Made by a program: the position numbers and the translations under genes
Assembly (NCBI GenBank): GCA_002345825.1
Contig: DDWD01000214.1
Span: 1-31,348 of the forward strand
Length of the DNA: 31,348 bases
DNA from: Bacteroidales bacterium UBA2295
GTDB taxonomy: Bacteria > Bacteroidota > Bacteroidia > Bacteroidales > Tenuifilaceae
Direction of reading: 5' to 3'
Part shown: in pieces, positions 17,720 through 25,930 of the stretch
How the letters are laid out: every line of letters starts with the position of its first letter
Position numbering within the stretch: the first letter of the stretch is position 1
The notes under the pieces: generated by a model
What the model was told of the DNA's origin: nothing
The model's database searches: none
What the model saw: only the letters and a program-made list of their open reading frames with translations

Positions 17720-18493
17720 ATGGTAGCAAACAAAAACAAAACCTCAGAGGTAAGCGAGATGCCTGTAGAGGAGAAGCTTAGGATTCTATACGAACTTCAG
17801 CAGATTGATTCAAAAATTGACCAGATTAGAACGCTAAGAGGAGAACTTCCCTTGGAGGTTCAGGATTTGGAAGATGAGATTGCTGGACTTGAGACCCGAA
17901 TTGAGAACCTCAAGACTGATGTTGATACCCTGAACGAGCAAGTTGCCCAGAAGAAGCTCGAGATAAAAAATGCTCAAGGCCTTATTGCAAAGTACGAAGA
18001 GCAGCAAAAGAATGTTCGTAATAATAGGGAGTACGATTCGCTTTCAAAAGAGATGGAGTTTCAAACCCTTGAAATTGAACTTTGCGAAAAACGCATCAAG
18101 GAGTTTGTTCAGCAAGCAAAGGATAAAAAGGAGCTGATTGATCAGGCCGAAATACTCCATGGTGAGCGCGCTGGTGACCTTCAGACCAAAAAGGCTGAGC
18201 TGGATAGCATTATCCAAGATACTCAAAAGGAGGAGGACGAATTGGCTCGTAAATCGGAAGCGTACAAGGAGATTATTGAACCCCGGTTGCTATCGGCTTA
18301 CAAGCGTATTAGAGGTAATGCACGCAACGGTTTGGCCGTAGTTACCGTGCAGCGCGATGCTTGTGGCGGTTGTTTCAACAAGATTCCACCTCAGCGTCAG
18401 CTTGATATTAGGGTTAGGCGTAAAGTGATTGTATGCGAGTACTGTGGCAGGATATTAGTTGACGATGCTTTTTCCGAAGAATCGCATGATTAG
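17720..18493 (+). CDS. Coiled-coil protein with C-terminal C4 zinc ribbon
   Basis: 257 residues. Residues about 20-190 are long charged heptad helices predicted to form an antiparallel coiled-coil hairpin. The C-terminus holds a zinc ribbon with CGGC (Cys215, Cys218) and CEYC (Cys239, Cys242), and the family motif KIPPQRQLDI in between. This is the DUF164/zf-RING_7 type; the proposed role is nucleic acid or protein binding, but no precise function is established. It is the last gene of the CapA, MerR, Nif3 run and is closed by a bidirectional terminator 20 nt after its stop. Confidence 0.85.
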   Translation: MVANKNKTSEVSEMPVEEKLRILYELQQIDSKIDQIRTLRGELPLEVQDLEDEIAGLETRIENLKTDVDTLNEQVAQKKLEIKNAQGLIAKYEEQQKNVRNNREYDSLSKEMEFQTLEIELCEKRIKEFVQQAKDKKELIDQAEILHGERAGDLQTKKAELDSIIQDTQKEEDELARKSEAYKEIIEPRLLSAYKRIRGNARNGLAVVTVQRDACGGCFNKIPPQRQLDIRVRRKVIVCEYCGRILVDDAFSEESHD

Positions 18494-18513
18494 TTTCCGC
18501 TATGCATAATAAT

Positions 18514-18538
18514 AAAGGGGGCTTACCGAGCCCCCTTT
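18514..18538. terminator. Bidirectional intrinsic terminator
   Basis: A 7-bp stem GGGGGCT/AGCCCCC with a TACCG loop is flanked by AAA on the left and TTTT on the right. It lies between the convergent zinc-ribbon gene and the TPM-domain gene and can serve both strands. Confidence 0.8.
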
Positions 18539-18560
18539 TGTGTATTCTGTGATTTAGAAC

Positions 18561-19343
18561 TTACCAGCTACCGCCTGCTCCTCCGCCACCGAAAGAGCCA
18601 CCTCCACCGCCGCTAAATCCACCAAAACTACCCGAGCCCGAACTAAAACTTCCAAATCCACCGCTGCTCCTTCCTCCCGAGAGCATGCCCAAGGCAATCC
18701 AAAGAGGGATATTATGGCCAACCGAACGGCCCTTGGTTTTCCTCACATTAAAAAGGACAACAAGGAAAAGGGTTAGGAAAATTATAAAGGGCAATACGAG
18801 TAAAGCTCCACCTTCGCCCATGTAGCCCTCGGCCGAGAATTTGCCCGAAGCCAGATTTATCATAATTGTAGTTGCCCTATCGAGACCCTGATAGTAATTC
18901 TCGTTCTGGAAATGAGGAATCATCTCTCTCTCAATAATCCTTTTCGTAAGGGCATCGGGAATCACATCTTCTAAACCATAACCAGTAGCTATGTAGGCTT
19001 CGCCACGTTGATTCCCAACTCGTGGTTTTATCATGATAACTGCCCCATTGTTTTTGCCCTTTTGCCCAACATTCCAGCTCTCACCAACACGAACAGTAAA
19101 ATCCGCAATATCATAGCCCATCAAATCGTTAACGGTAATGATATAGATTTGGGTTGTGGTGGTGTCATGGTAATTCAGCAGCTTTTGCTCTAGGCGCATC
19201 TGCTCATTTTCGTTCAGGATGCCAGCAAAATCGTTCACTAGCCTTGGGGGTTGCATAGGCTTTGGCAGATCCTGAGCGAAACCATTGGCTAGCAATAGGC
19301 TTAACGATAGTAGTAATATGTATTTCAATCTTCTCATAATCAT
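18561..19343 (-). CDS. Exported TPM-domain protein with transmembrane helix and Gly/Ser-rich tail
   Basis: 260 residues. A signal peptide ends near residue 24 (ANGFAQ). The TPM (YgcG/TPM_phosphatase) domain covers about 35-165, with VNDFAGIL at its start and YIATGYGLEDVIPDA inside. A transmembrane helix follows (about 180-200), then a basic stretch and a low-complexity Gly/Ser/Phe tail (222-260) ending GGAGGSW, as is typical of YgcG-like proteins. An alternative start at 19337 removes two residues and fits the signal equally well. It is the third gene of the lemA operon, 2 nt after the second TPM gene. Members are named from a plant photosystem II repair phosphatase; the bacterial function is poorly defined, perhaps membrane-protein quality control or stress. 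Confidence 0.85.
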   Translation of the reverse strand: MIMRRLKYILLLSLSLLLANGFAQDLPKPMQPPRLVNDFAGILNENEQMRLEQKLLNYHDTTTTQIYIITVNDLMGYDIADFTVRVGESWNVGQKGKNNGAVIMIKPRVGNQRGEAYIATGYGLEDVIPDALTKRIIEREMIPHFQNENYYQGLDRATTIMINLASGKFSAEGYMGEGGALLVLPFIIFLTLFLVVLFNVRKTKGRSVGHNIPLWIALGMLSGGRSSGGFGSFSSGSGSFGGFSGGGGGSFGGGGAGGSW

Positions 19344-19345
19344 TT

Positions 19346-19780
19346 CTATTTGCCAAACGATATCTCGTCGGGTAGTTCGTTAACATCATCTTTTTGATAG
19401 GGAAAATGCTCCTTGAGTTTTTGTCCTGCAAGCTCAATGCCCTTGGCCAGCCCCGATGTTAAATTGTTTTTAGCAAAATGCTCTATCATCAAGTTCTTCA
19501 CTTCCTCCCAAAAGTTATCGGGAACAACAGCATTTAGGCCAGCGTCACCAATCACGGCAAACTTTCTGTTTTTGAGAGCTAAGTAAAATAGAACTCCATT
19601 TCGGAGTTCAGTTTTATGCATCTTTAGCATTGCAAATACGTCTGCCGCACGATCTAGCACATCAACTTTGCAATTCTCCTCAATGTGAACCCTAATTTCA
19701 CCCGATGTGTTGAGTTCGGCCTCCCTTATGGCGTTTTCAATGATTTTTTTTTGGTCCGATGTCAAATAGTCTTGAGCCAT
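19346..19780 (-). CDS. Small TPM-domain protein
   Basis: 144 residues consisting almost entirely of a TPM domain (about 5-130). There is no signal peptide, so it would be cytoplasmic unless exported another way. Recognisable parts are NTSGEIRVHIEENC near the start, NGVLFYLALKNRKFAVIGDAGLN in the core and a Lys-rich helix near the end. It lies between lemA (27-nt gap) and the exported TPM gene (2-nt gap). The three-gene order lemA, small TPM, large TPM recurs in Bacteroidota, suggesting that the products work together at the membrane. Confidence 0.82.
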   Translation of the reverse strand: MAQDYLTSDQKKIIENAIREAELNTSGEIRVHIEENCKVDVLDRAADVFAMLKMHKTELRNGVLFYLALKNRKFAVIGDAGLNAVVPDNFWEEVKNLMIEHFAKNNLTSGLAKGIELAGQKLKEHFPYQKDDVNELPDEISFGK

Positions 19781-19807
19781 TTACTTATAGTTTTTAAAGT
19801 TTCTATC

Positions 19808-20398
19808 CTAGTTGCTAAAGTCAACTTGAGGTGCCTTTTGTGCTGCAGGATCGGCTTCGAAGTATGCCTTTTTCTCAAAGCCAAACCAACCTGCATATAT
19901 AACCCTTGGGAATGAACGGATGTAAGAGTTATATGATTGAACAGACTCGTTAAATTTCCTACGCTCAACAGCAATACGATTCTCAGTTCCCTCGAGCTGA
20001 GCCTGAAGCTCCAAGAAGTTTTGGTTAGCCTTAAGATCGGGGTATCGCTCAATGGTTACCAGCAATCGCGATAATGCGCTGCTGAGTTCACCCTGTGCCT
20101 GTTGAAATTGCTGAATGTTGGCTTCGTTTAAATTTGTTGGATCAATAGTTACTTGAGTGGCTTTTGCCCTGGCCTCAATTACCTGGGTTAAGGTTTGCTG
20201 CTCAAAATCGGCATAACCTTTTACGGTGTTAACCAGGTTTGGAATAAGATCCATTCTGCGTTGGTAAACATTTTCAACGTTAGCCCACTGCGATGTCACA
20301 CCTTCATCTAGCGATACCATGCGGTTGTATCCGCAGCTGCTGAAAAAGGGAACAAGCATAACCAATGTTAGGATGTATAAAAGTTGTTTTTTGCGCAT
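19808..20398 (-). CDS. lemA: LemA-family lipoprotein
   Basis: 196 residues. The N-terminus is a lipoprotein signal with lipobox ending at Cys22 (FFSSC). The rest is the helical LemA domain, with the signature NVYQRRMDLIPNLVNTVKGY at about 43-62, ARAKATQ, and the terminal segment RVIYAGWFGFEKKAYFEA. LemA proteins are membrane-bound helical bundles of unclear function; in several bacteria they are linked to HtpX-type proteases or two-component systems. Here it heads an operon with two TPM genes. I found no exact Bacteroidetes -7 element in the 142-nt gap shared with hutU on this strand. Confidence 0.9.
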   Translation of the reverse strand: MRKKQLLYILTLVMLVPFFSSCGYNRMVSLDEGVTSQWANVENVYQRRMDLIPNLVNTVKGYADFEQQTLTQVIEARAKATQVTIDPTNLNEANIQQFQQAQGELSSALSRLLVTIERYPDLKANQNFLELQAQLEGTENRIAVERRKFNESVQSYNSYIRSFPRVIYAGWFGFEKKAYFEADPAAQKAPQVDFSN

Positions 20399-20503
20399 AA
20401 CTCTTTAGTATTTAAAGTTGATAATGATTTTTTAGTCATTCAAGGTCAGCAAAAACTGTGCAAGGGCATACCGATTTTTATTCTAATATCGTCTTTAAAA
20501 TTG

Positions 20504-20511
20504 TAACTTTG
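20504..20511 (+). promoter_or_regulatory. Probable -7 element of hutU
   Basis: TAACTTTG matches TAnnTTTG exactly and ends 29 nt before the hutU ATG. No TTG-like -33 element is present at the expected distance, so it may depend on an activator or be a chance match. Confidence 0.4.
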
Positions 20512-20540
20512 GTGCCAGAAATTAAAATACACTAAACGAT

Positions 20541-22553
20541 ATGGCTACAGATAACTTCAAAGACCTTGTTTTACAGGGCATCCCCAACGATTTACCCCCA
20601 GCAAAAGCGTGGGATTCTACGGTAAACCATGCCCCTAAACGTAAGCAAATTTTATCCGCAAGCGAAAAAAAGTTGGCGCTAAAAAATGCGCTCCGCTATT
20701 TTCCTGAGAAACACCACGCCATTTTGGCAGAAGAATTTGCCAAGGAGCTTAACGATTTTGGTAGGATATACATGTATCGCTATCGACCCAACTACGAGAT
20801 AACTGCTCGTAGTATCAACGATTTCCCACACAAATCGGTGCAGGCGGCCTCCATAATGCTTATGCTAAGCAATAACTTAGATTATGCTGTGGCACAACAC
20901 CCGCATGAACTTATTACCTACGGCGGAAATGGTGCAGTATTTCAAAATTGGGCACAGTACCTTCTTACCATGAAGTATCTGGCCGAAATGACCGATGAGC
21001 AAACCCTTGTGCTATATTCTGGCCACCCAATGGGTCTATTCCCATCGCATAAGGATGCGCCCCGAGTTGTAGTTACCAATGGGATGATGATACCCAACTA
21101 CAGCAGCAAGGACGATTGGGAGCGTTTCAACGCGTTGGGGGTTACACAGTATGGGCAGATGACAGCCGGTTCGTTTATGTACATTGGCCCTCAGGGAATT
21201 GTTCATGGTACAACCATTACCGTCCTCAACGCTGGTCGCAAAAGGTTAAAAGCAGGCGAAACCGATTTGAGTGGCAAGCTGTTTGTATCCTCCGGATTGG
21301 GAGGAATGTCGGGTGCTCAGCCAAAGGCAGGCGTTATTGCTGGCGTGGTGAGTGTAATTGCCGAGATAAATCCAAAAGCAACCGAGGTGCGTCATACTCA
21401 GGGTTGGGTCGATGAGGTTTTCAGTGATCTCGATAAGCTTATTCCCCGCATCAAAAAGGCTATGGCCGATAAGGAGGCTGTTTCCATTGCCTATCAGGGC
21501 AATATTGTTGACCTATGGGAACGGTTAGCCATAGATGATATTGCAGTGGATTTGGGAAGCGATCAAACATCGTTACACAATCCATTTGCAGGTGGCTACT
21601 ATCCAGCGGGACTTTCACTAGATGAGTCGAACGAGCTGATGGCATCAAGCCCTGAAATGTTTAAGGAGAAAGTTTACGAATCGTTACGTCGCCACGTAAA
21701 GGCTGTCAATACGCTTACTGAGCGAGGGATGTACTTTTTCGACTATGGAAATGCCTTTTTGCTTGAGGCCAGCCGTGCGGGTGCCGATATTATGGGCGAC
21801 AACGGGAATTTCCGATATCCATCGTATGTTCAGGATATTATGGGGCCAATGTTTTTTGATTATGGCTTTGGCCCTTTCCGCTGGGTATGCACATCTTCCG
21901 ATCCTGCTGACTTGGAAGCATCCGATAGGATTGCACAGCAGGTGTTGGAGGAGATAGCCAAATCAGCCCCTAGCGAGATTACTGGTCAGCTTCAGGATAA
22001 TATTCACTGGATTAGAGAGGCCGGTAAGAATAAGCTGGTTGTGGGATCGCAAGCGCGTATACTATATGCCGATGCTGAGGGACGTATAAAAATTGCCGAG
22101 GCATTCAACAATGCGATTCGCGATGGGAAAATTTCGGCCCCCATCGTTCTAGGACGCGATCATCATGACGTGTCAGGAACTGATTCGCCATACCGCGAAA
22201 CCTCAAATATTTATGATGGCTCTTGTTTTACTGCCGATATGGCTATACAGAATGTGATTGGCGACTCCTTCCGTGGGGCTAGCTGGGTATCGATTCATAA
22301 CGGTGGTGGTGTTGGCTGGGGCGAAGTTATTAACGGAGGATTTGGCATGACCCTCGATGGTTCGCCTGACGCTGAGCGTCGCTTAAAGATGATGCTGCAT
22401 TGGGATGTGAACAATGGGATTGCCCGTCGTAGCTGGGCGCGCAATAAGGAGGCAATATTTGCCATTAAGCGCGAAATGGAACGCACGCCCAACTTAAGGG
22501 TAACCATTCCTCACATTGCCGACGATTCAATTATTGACAACGTTATTGGGTAG
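20541..22553 (+). CDS. hutU: Urocanate hydratase (urocanase), long form
   Basis: 670 residues; it converts urocanate to imidazolone propionate, step two of histidine degradation, using tightly bound NAD+ as an electrophile. Diagnostic motifs are TYGGNG (126-131), SGHPMGLFPSH (from about 160), TAGSFMYIGPQGIVHGT and GLGGMSGAQPKA. FGPFRWVCTSSDP lies in the region that holds the active-site Cys loop in Pseudomonas-type enzymes; here that Cys position is not kept (MFFDYG). This matches the longer, eukaryote-like class of about 670 residues rather than the 555-residue bacterial class, as far as I recall. hutH, hutI and ftcD are not in the window, so the pathway is dispersed or extends elsewhere. 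It is monocistronic, with its own promoter-like element and terminator. Confidence 0.93.
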   Translation: MATDNFKDLVLQGIPNDLPPAKAWDSTVNHAPKRKQILSASEKKLALKNALRYFPEKHHAILAEEFAKELNDFGRIYMYRYRPNYEITARSINDFPHKSVQAASIMLMLSNNLDYAVAQHPHELITYGGNGAVFQNWAQYLLTMKYLAEMTDEQTLVLYSGHPMGLFPSHKDAPRVVVTNGMMIPNYSSKDDWERFNALGVTQYGQMTAGSFMYIGPQGIVHGTTITVLNAGRKRLKAGETDLSGKLFVSSGLGGMSGAQPKAGVIAGVVSVIAEINPKATEVRHTQGWVDEVFSDLDKLIPRIKKAMADKEAVSIAYQGNIVDLWERLAIDDIAVDLGSDQTSLHNPFAGGYYPAGLSLDESNELMASSPEMFKEKVYESLRRHVKAVNTLTERGMYFFDYGNAFLLEASRAGADIMGDNGNFRYPSYVQDIMGPMFFDYGFGPFRWVCTSSDPADLEASDRIAQQVLEEIAKSAPSEITGQLQDNIHWIREAGKNKLVVGSQARILYADAEGRIKIAEAFNNAIRDGKISAPIVLGRDHHDVSGTDSPYRETSNIYDGSCFTADMAIQNVIGDSFRGASWVSIHNGGGVGWGEVINGGFGMTLDGSPDAERRLKMMLHWDVNNGIARRSWARNKEAIFAIKREMERTPNLRVTIPHIADDSIIDNVIG

Positions 22554-22576
22554 ATACTGCTCAATTATCCAATCCA

Positions 22577-22602
22577 TAGCCCGCTTGCCAGCGGGCTATT
22601 TT
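22577..22602 (+). terminator. Intrinsic terminator after hutU
   Basis: An 8-bp perfect stem TAGCCCGC/GCGGGCTA (22577-22584 and 22591-22598) with loop TTGCCA is followed by TTTTATTT. It begins 23 nt after the hutU stop and confirms that the gene is transcribed separately from the kinase downstream. Confidence 0.85.
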
Positions 22603-22749
22603 ATTTATTGCAATAGATATAAGCGAGTAGGGTTGCTTAAGTGCGATAAATCATCTTTTTTTCTGGGCGCTACAGGCTCTATTTGGAGCTTAATTCCTTA
22701 ATTTTACAACACTATGGCGTTGCCTAAAAAATCAAAATAGAGTACTCTT

Positions 22750-25700
22750 ATGTTTGTTATTGAGTTGATATACAATCTTTCCATGCTGGTTGCGCTAAGC
22801 GTAATTTCAGGTTTTTTTGATAATAGATGGAGTAGCAAGTCGATTAAAGGAGCAGTTTTACAAGGGATTCTCTTTGGCTTGGTAGCAATGTTAGGAATGT
22901 TAAATCCCTTGGTTTTTGAGGAGGGGCTTGTGTTCGACGGTCGATCGGTTGTTATTAGCTTGTGCGCTCTATTTTTTGGCCCTGTAGCCGCTGCCATATC
23001 GGCAGTTATGGCCATCGTTTTGCGGTTGTATCAAGGTGGGATTGGAACCTTGATGGGGGTTTCTGTGGCTTCGGTTTCTGCTGTAATTGGCGTAATATTT
23101 TATTATCAGCGCAAGCTTAAAAACAAGCGATTGTCCAGCCTTTTTCTTTTGGGCTTTGGTGTGCTTGTTCATATAGCTATGCTATTGCTCACCTTAACGC
23201 TCCCCGAGCAGCGTGCCGAGGCTGTTCTGCGCGAGATTGGATTGGCAATCATTGTGTTTTACCCCTTAGCTACAATCCTAATTGGCAAAATTCTTTACGA
23301 CCAGGAGGTTAAACACCAGTCTATTGATGCTTTGCATAAAAGTGAAGGATTATTTCGGTCGCTAGCCCAATCATCGCCAGTTGGTATTTGCAAAATCAGT
23401 AGTTCAGGACAATTTACCTTTGTTAATGAGCGTTGGTGCGAGATTGTGGGTGTAAGCTGCAACGAAACACTAGGGAAAAATCATATCGATCTGGTTAATC
23501 CGATTGATTTGGAAAGGGTAAAAGCTATTTGGCACGATGAGACTAACAAGCAGAAAACCTTTAGACTTGAGTTTCGAACATTTGTTGAAGGTAGCCCCAG
23601 CCGATGGGTACTTGCTCAGTACGAACCCGAGTTCGATGAGTTTGGAATTATCCAGGGATATGTGGGCAGTATAACCGATATTGACGAGCGGAAAAAGGCC
23701 GAAGATAAGCTACGACTATGGGAAAATATTTTCACAGCTACCCGCATGGGAATTGCGGTGGGTGAAGGCGATGAGAGAACCTTTCAAATATTCAATCCAG
23801 CATTTGCTCAACTATACGGATACACAGAGGATGAGATCAGGGGTAAACCCATATCGATGGTGTTTGCAGAGAACGAGAGGGATAAAATAGCTGGTGCCAT
23901 TAGCAAAGCCTACCAGGATGGATACTACGTTTATCAAACATGGCATATTAAGAAAAACGGTCAACGATTCCCTGTTCTGATTAGCATAACGGGGGTGAAG
24001 GATAACGAGGGACATCCGCTTTATCGTATTGCAAATGTTCAGGATATTAGCGATAGGGTTGAATCGGAATTCAAACTTAAACAGGAAAAGGCTAGGCTAG
24101 CCGGAATAATTGAGGGAACCAATGTGGGTACATGGGAGTGGAACGTGCAAACAGGGCATACTCAGTATAACGAACGGTGGGCCCAGATAATTGGATATAC
24201 ACTGCATGAGTTGGGTCCCAATACCGTTCAAACTTGGACTAAATATATGCATCCCGAAGATGAGCCTAGGGTTATGAAAGCCTTACGGAAGCATTTCGAT
24301 GGGAAATCAGAGATATACCAATGTGAGTTTAGAATGAAGCACAAAGAAGGCCATTGGGTTTGGATACAGGATAGAGGCAAAGTAGCCCAGTGGACTGACG
24401 ATGGAAAGCCATTCATGATGTTTGGTTTCCATTTAGATATTACGGAACGTAAGAATTGGGAGCAAAGGCTCAAGCAGAGTGAGCAGAAGTTGAAAGAGCA
24501 AAATGAGGAGTACCTTGCTTTAAATGAGGAGCTAACAGAGATAAACGAAAGGTTAATGGAAAGCGAGAAGCGCCTGAAGGAGCAGAACGAGGAGTACCTG
24601 TCGCTAAACGAGGAACTTACCGAGTCGAACCAGCGGATTATATCCATTAACGACGAGTTGGAGCAAGCCCGAGAGAAAGCCGAAGAGAGCGATAGGCTCA
24701 AATCTTCATTTCTGGCCAATATGAGCCATGAAATCCGAACTCCTATGAACGCCATTGTGGGCTTCTCTGAAATATTACTGCGCCCCAATCTCTCCAAAGA
24801 AAAGCAAACTCTTTACACAGAGGTTCTAAACGTTTCTTGTAACCAGCTGCTTGGAATTATCAACGATGTGCTCGATATTTCAAAGATTGAAACGGGCCAA
24901 GTGGTTGTCCATAGCTCTCAGCTAAACATCAACAAGATGTTGCGTAGCGTTGCATCGATGTTTACTCATAATGCGAACAATAAGAAAAATAAGCTTAATC
25001 TATCGTTGTATTTGCCCGACGAGGAATGCCTTATGGTTACCGATGAGGGGAAGGTTACTCAAATTATTACAAATTTGGTGAGCAACGCCATTAAGTTTAC
25101 CGATTGTGGCACCATTGAGATAGGCTATCGGGTGAGCGAGGCCAATGTAGAATTTTGGGTAAAAGATACTGGTATTGGCATATCACCTGAGGATCAACCC
25201 ATTGTTTTCGATCGCTTTAGGCAGGTCGATTCATCACCCAAAAAGAACTATGGTGGCACAGGGCTAGGCTTATCCATCTGTAAGGCTTATGTCGAGATGC
25301 TTGGTGGTGATATCGGCGTACAGTCGCAGGTTGGTAAGGGGTCTCGTTTCTACTTCACCTTGCCCTTTATATCGGTACAATCAAAAGCACAAAAACCGTC
25401 AAGAGCACATCGTCAGAACTACGATTTTAAGGGTAAAACCATTTTGGTAGCCGAGGATGAGCCTGCAAATTTCTTTTATCTTAATGAGCTGCTTCTGGAA
25501 ACGGGTGCTAGTATTATACACGTTGTAAATGGTGCCGAAGCCGTTGATAGGGTTGAGCAAAATTCAAATATCCATTTGATACTTATGGATATTAAAATGC
25601 CTGTTATGAACGGGATTAGGGCAACCGAAATAATCCGAAGCAAAGGGAATTCAATTCCAATTATAGCCCTTACGGCCTACGCCATGTCGGGCGATAAGGA

Positions 25701-25791
25701 TAAATGTATCAGTGCTGGATGCTCCGATTATGTTGTAAAACCCATTGTGCGCGACGAGTTGTTCTCCACCATCGAGATGTATTTAAGTTGA
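22750..25791 (+). CDS. Hybrid histidine kinase with 5TM-LYT sensor, three PAS domains and receiver
   Basis: 1013 residues. The N-terminus (1-185) is a multi-helix membrane domain of the 5TMR-LYT type, with the family-like stretch FDGRSVVISLCALFFGPVAA. PAS domains follow at about 190-315, 320-440 and 445-570, each ending in a PAC-like DISDR/DITER segment. A coiled coil (570-655) contains a 28-residue tandem repeat. The kinase core has His660 in SHEIRTPMN, a HATPase region with NLVSNAIKFT, DTGIGIS and GGTGLGLSICK. The C-terminal receiver has Asp947 (LMDIKMP) and Lys997. It can therefore phosphorylate its own receiver; the next carrier (Hpt or regulator) is not encoded nearby. The LYT-type domain suggests a cell-wall or small-metabolite signal, which is inference. 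No promoter match was found upstream. Confidence 0.9.
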   Translation: MFVIELIYNLSMLVALSVISGFFDNRWSSKSIKGAVLQGILFGLVAMLGMLNPLVFEEGLVFDGRSVVISLCALFFGPVAAAISAVMAIVLRLYQGGIGTLMGVSVASVSAVIGVIFYYQRKLKNKRLSSLFLLGFGVLVHIAMLLLTLTLPEQRAEAVLREIGLAIIVFYPLATILIGKILYDQEVKHQSIDALHKSEGLFRSLAQSSPVGICKISSSGQFTFVNERWCEIVGVSCNETLGKNHIDLVNPIDLERVKAIWHDETNKQKTFRLEFRTFVEGSPSRWVLAQYEPEFDEFGIIQGYVGSITDIDERKKAEDKLRLWENIFTATRMGIAVGEGDERTFQIFNPAFAQLYGYTEDEIRGKPISMVFAENERDKIAGAISKAYQDGYYVYQTWHIKKNGQRFPVLISITGVKDNEGHPLYRIANVQDISDRVESEFKLKQEKARLAGIIEGTNVGTWEWNVQTGHTQYNERWAQIIGYTLHELGPNTVQTWTKYMHPEDEPRVMKALRKHFDGKSEIYQCEFRMKHKEGHWVWIQDRGKVAQWTDDGKPFMMFGFHLDITERKNWEQRLKQSEQKLKEQNEEYLALNEELTEINERLMESEKRLKEQNEEYLSLNEELTESNQRIISINDELEQAREKAEESDRLKSSFLANMSHEIRTPMNAIVGFSEILLRPNLSKEKQTLYTEVLNVSCNQLLGIINDVLDISKIETGQVVVHSSQLNINKMLRSVASMFTHNANNKKNKLNLSLYLPDEECLMVTDEGKVTQIITNLVSNAIKFTDCGTIEIGYRVSEANVEFWVKDTGIGISPEDQPIVFDRFRQVDSSPKKNYGGTGLGLSICKAYVEMLGGDIGVQSQVGKGSRFYFTLPFISVQSKAQKPSRAHRQNYDFKGKTILVAEDEPANFFYLNELLLETGASIIHVVNGAEAVDRVEQNSNIHLILMDIKMPVMNGIRATEIIRSKGNSIPIIALTAYAMSGDKDKCISAGCSDYVVKPIVRDELFSTIEMYLS
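24478..24645 (+). repeat. Two-copy 84-nt tandem repeat encoding a coiled coil
   Basis: Within the hybrid kinase, 24478-24561 and 24562-24645 encode two 28-residue (four-heptad) units sharing LKEQNEEYLALNEELTE with few changes. Third codon positions have diverged, so the duplication is not recent. It sits directly before the HisKA helices, where the number of heptads would set the phase of signal transmission. Confidence 0.8.
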
Positions 25792-25930
25792 CCCTGTTAT
25801 CAGTTTCCATTGCTATGTGCAAATAAATTTTGCTGAACAATTTTGTTGAACGAGAGTTTTAAATTTATAAACTTTTCACTATTTTAGTAGTTACTAATTG
25901 CTCAGCAAATCAAAAAAAATTAGCAATGCT

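Noticed and set aside
24228..24797. Minus-strand reading frame of 189 codons opposite the hybrid kinase coiled coil
   Set aside because: It is the complement of a Glu/Leu-rich repeat (Ser/Phe-rich product), has no domain features, and the plus-strand kinase is unmistakable.
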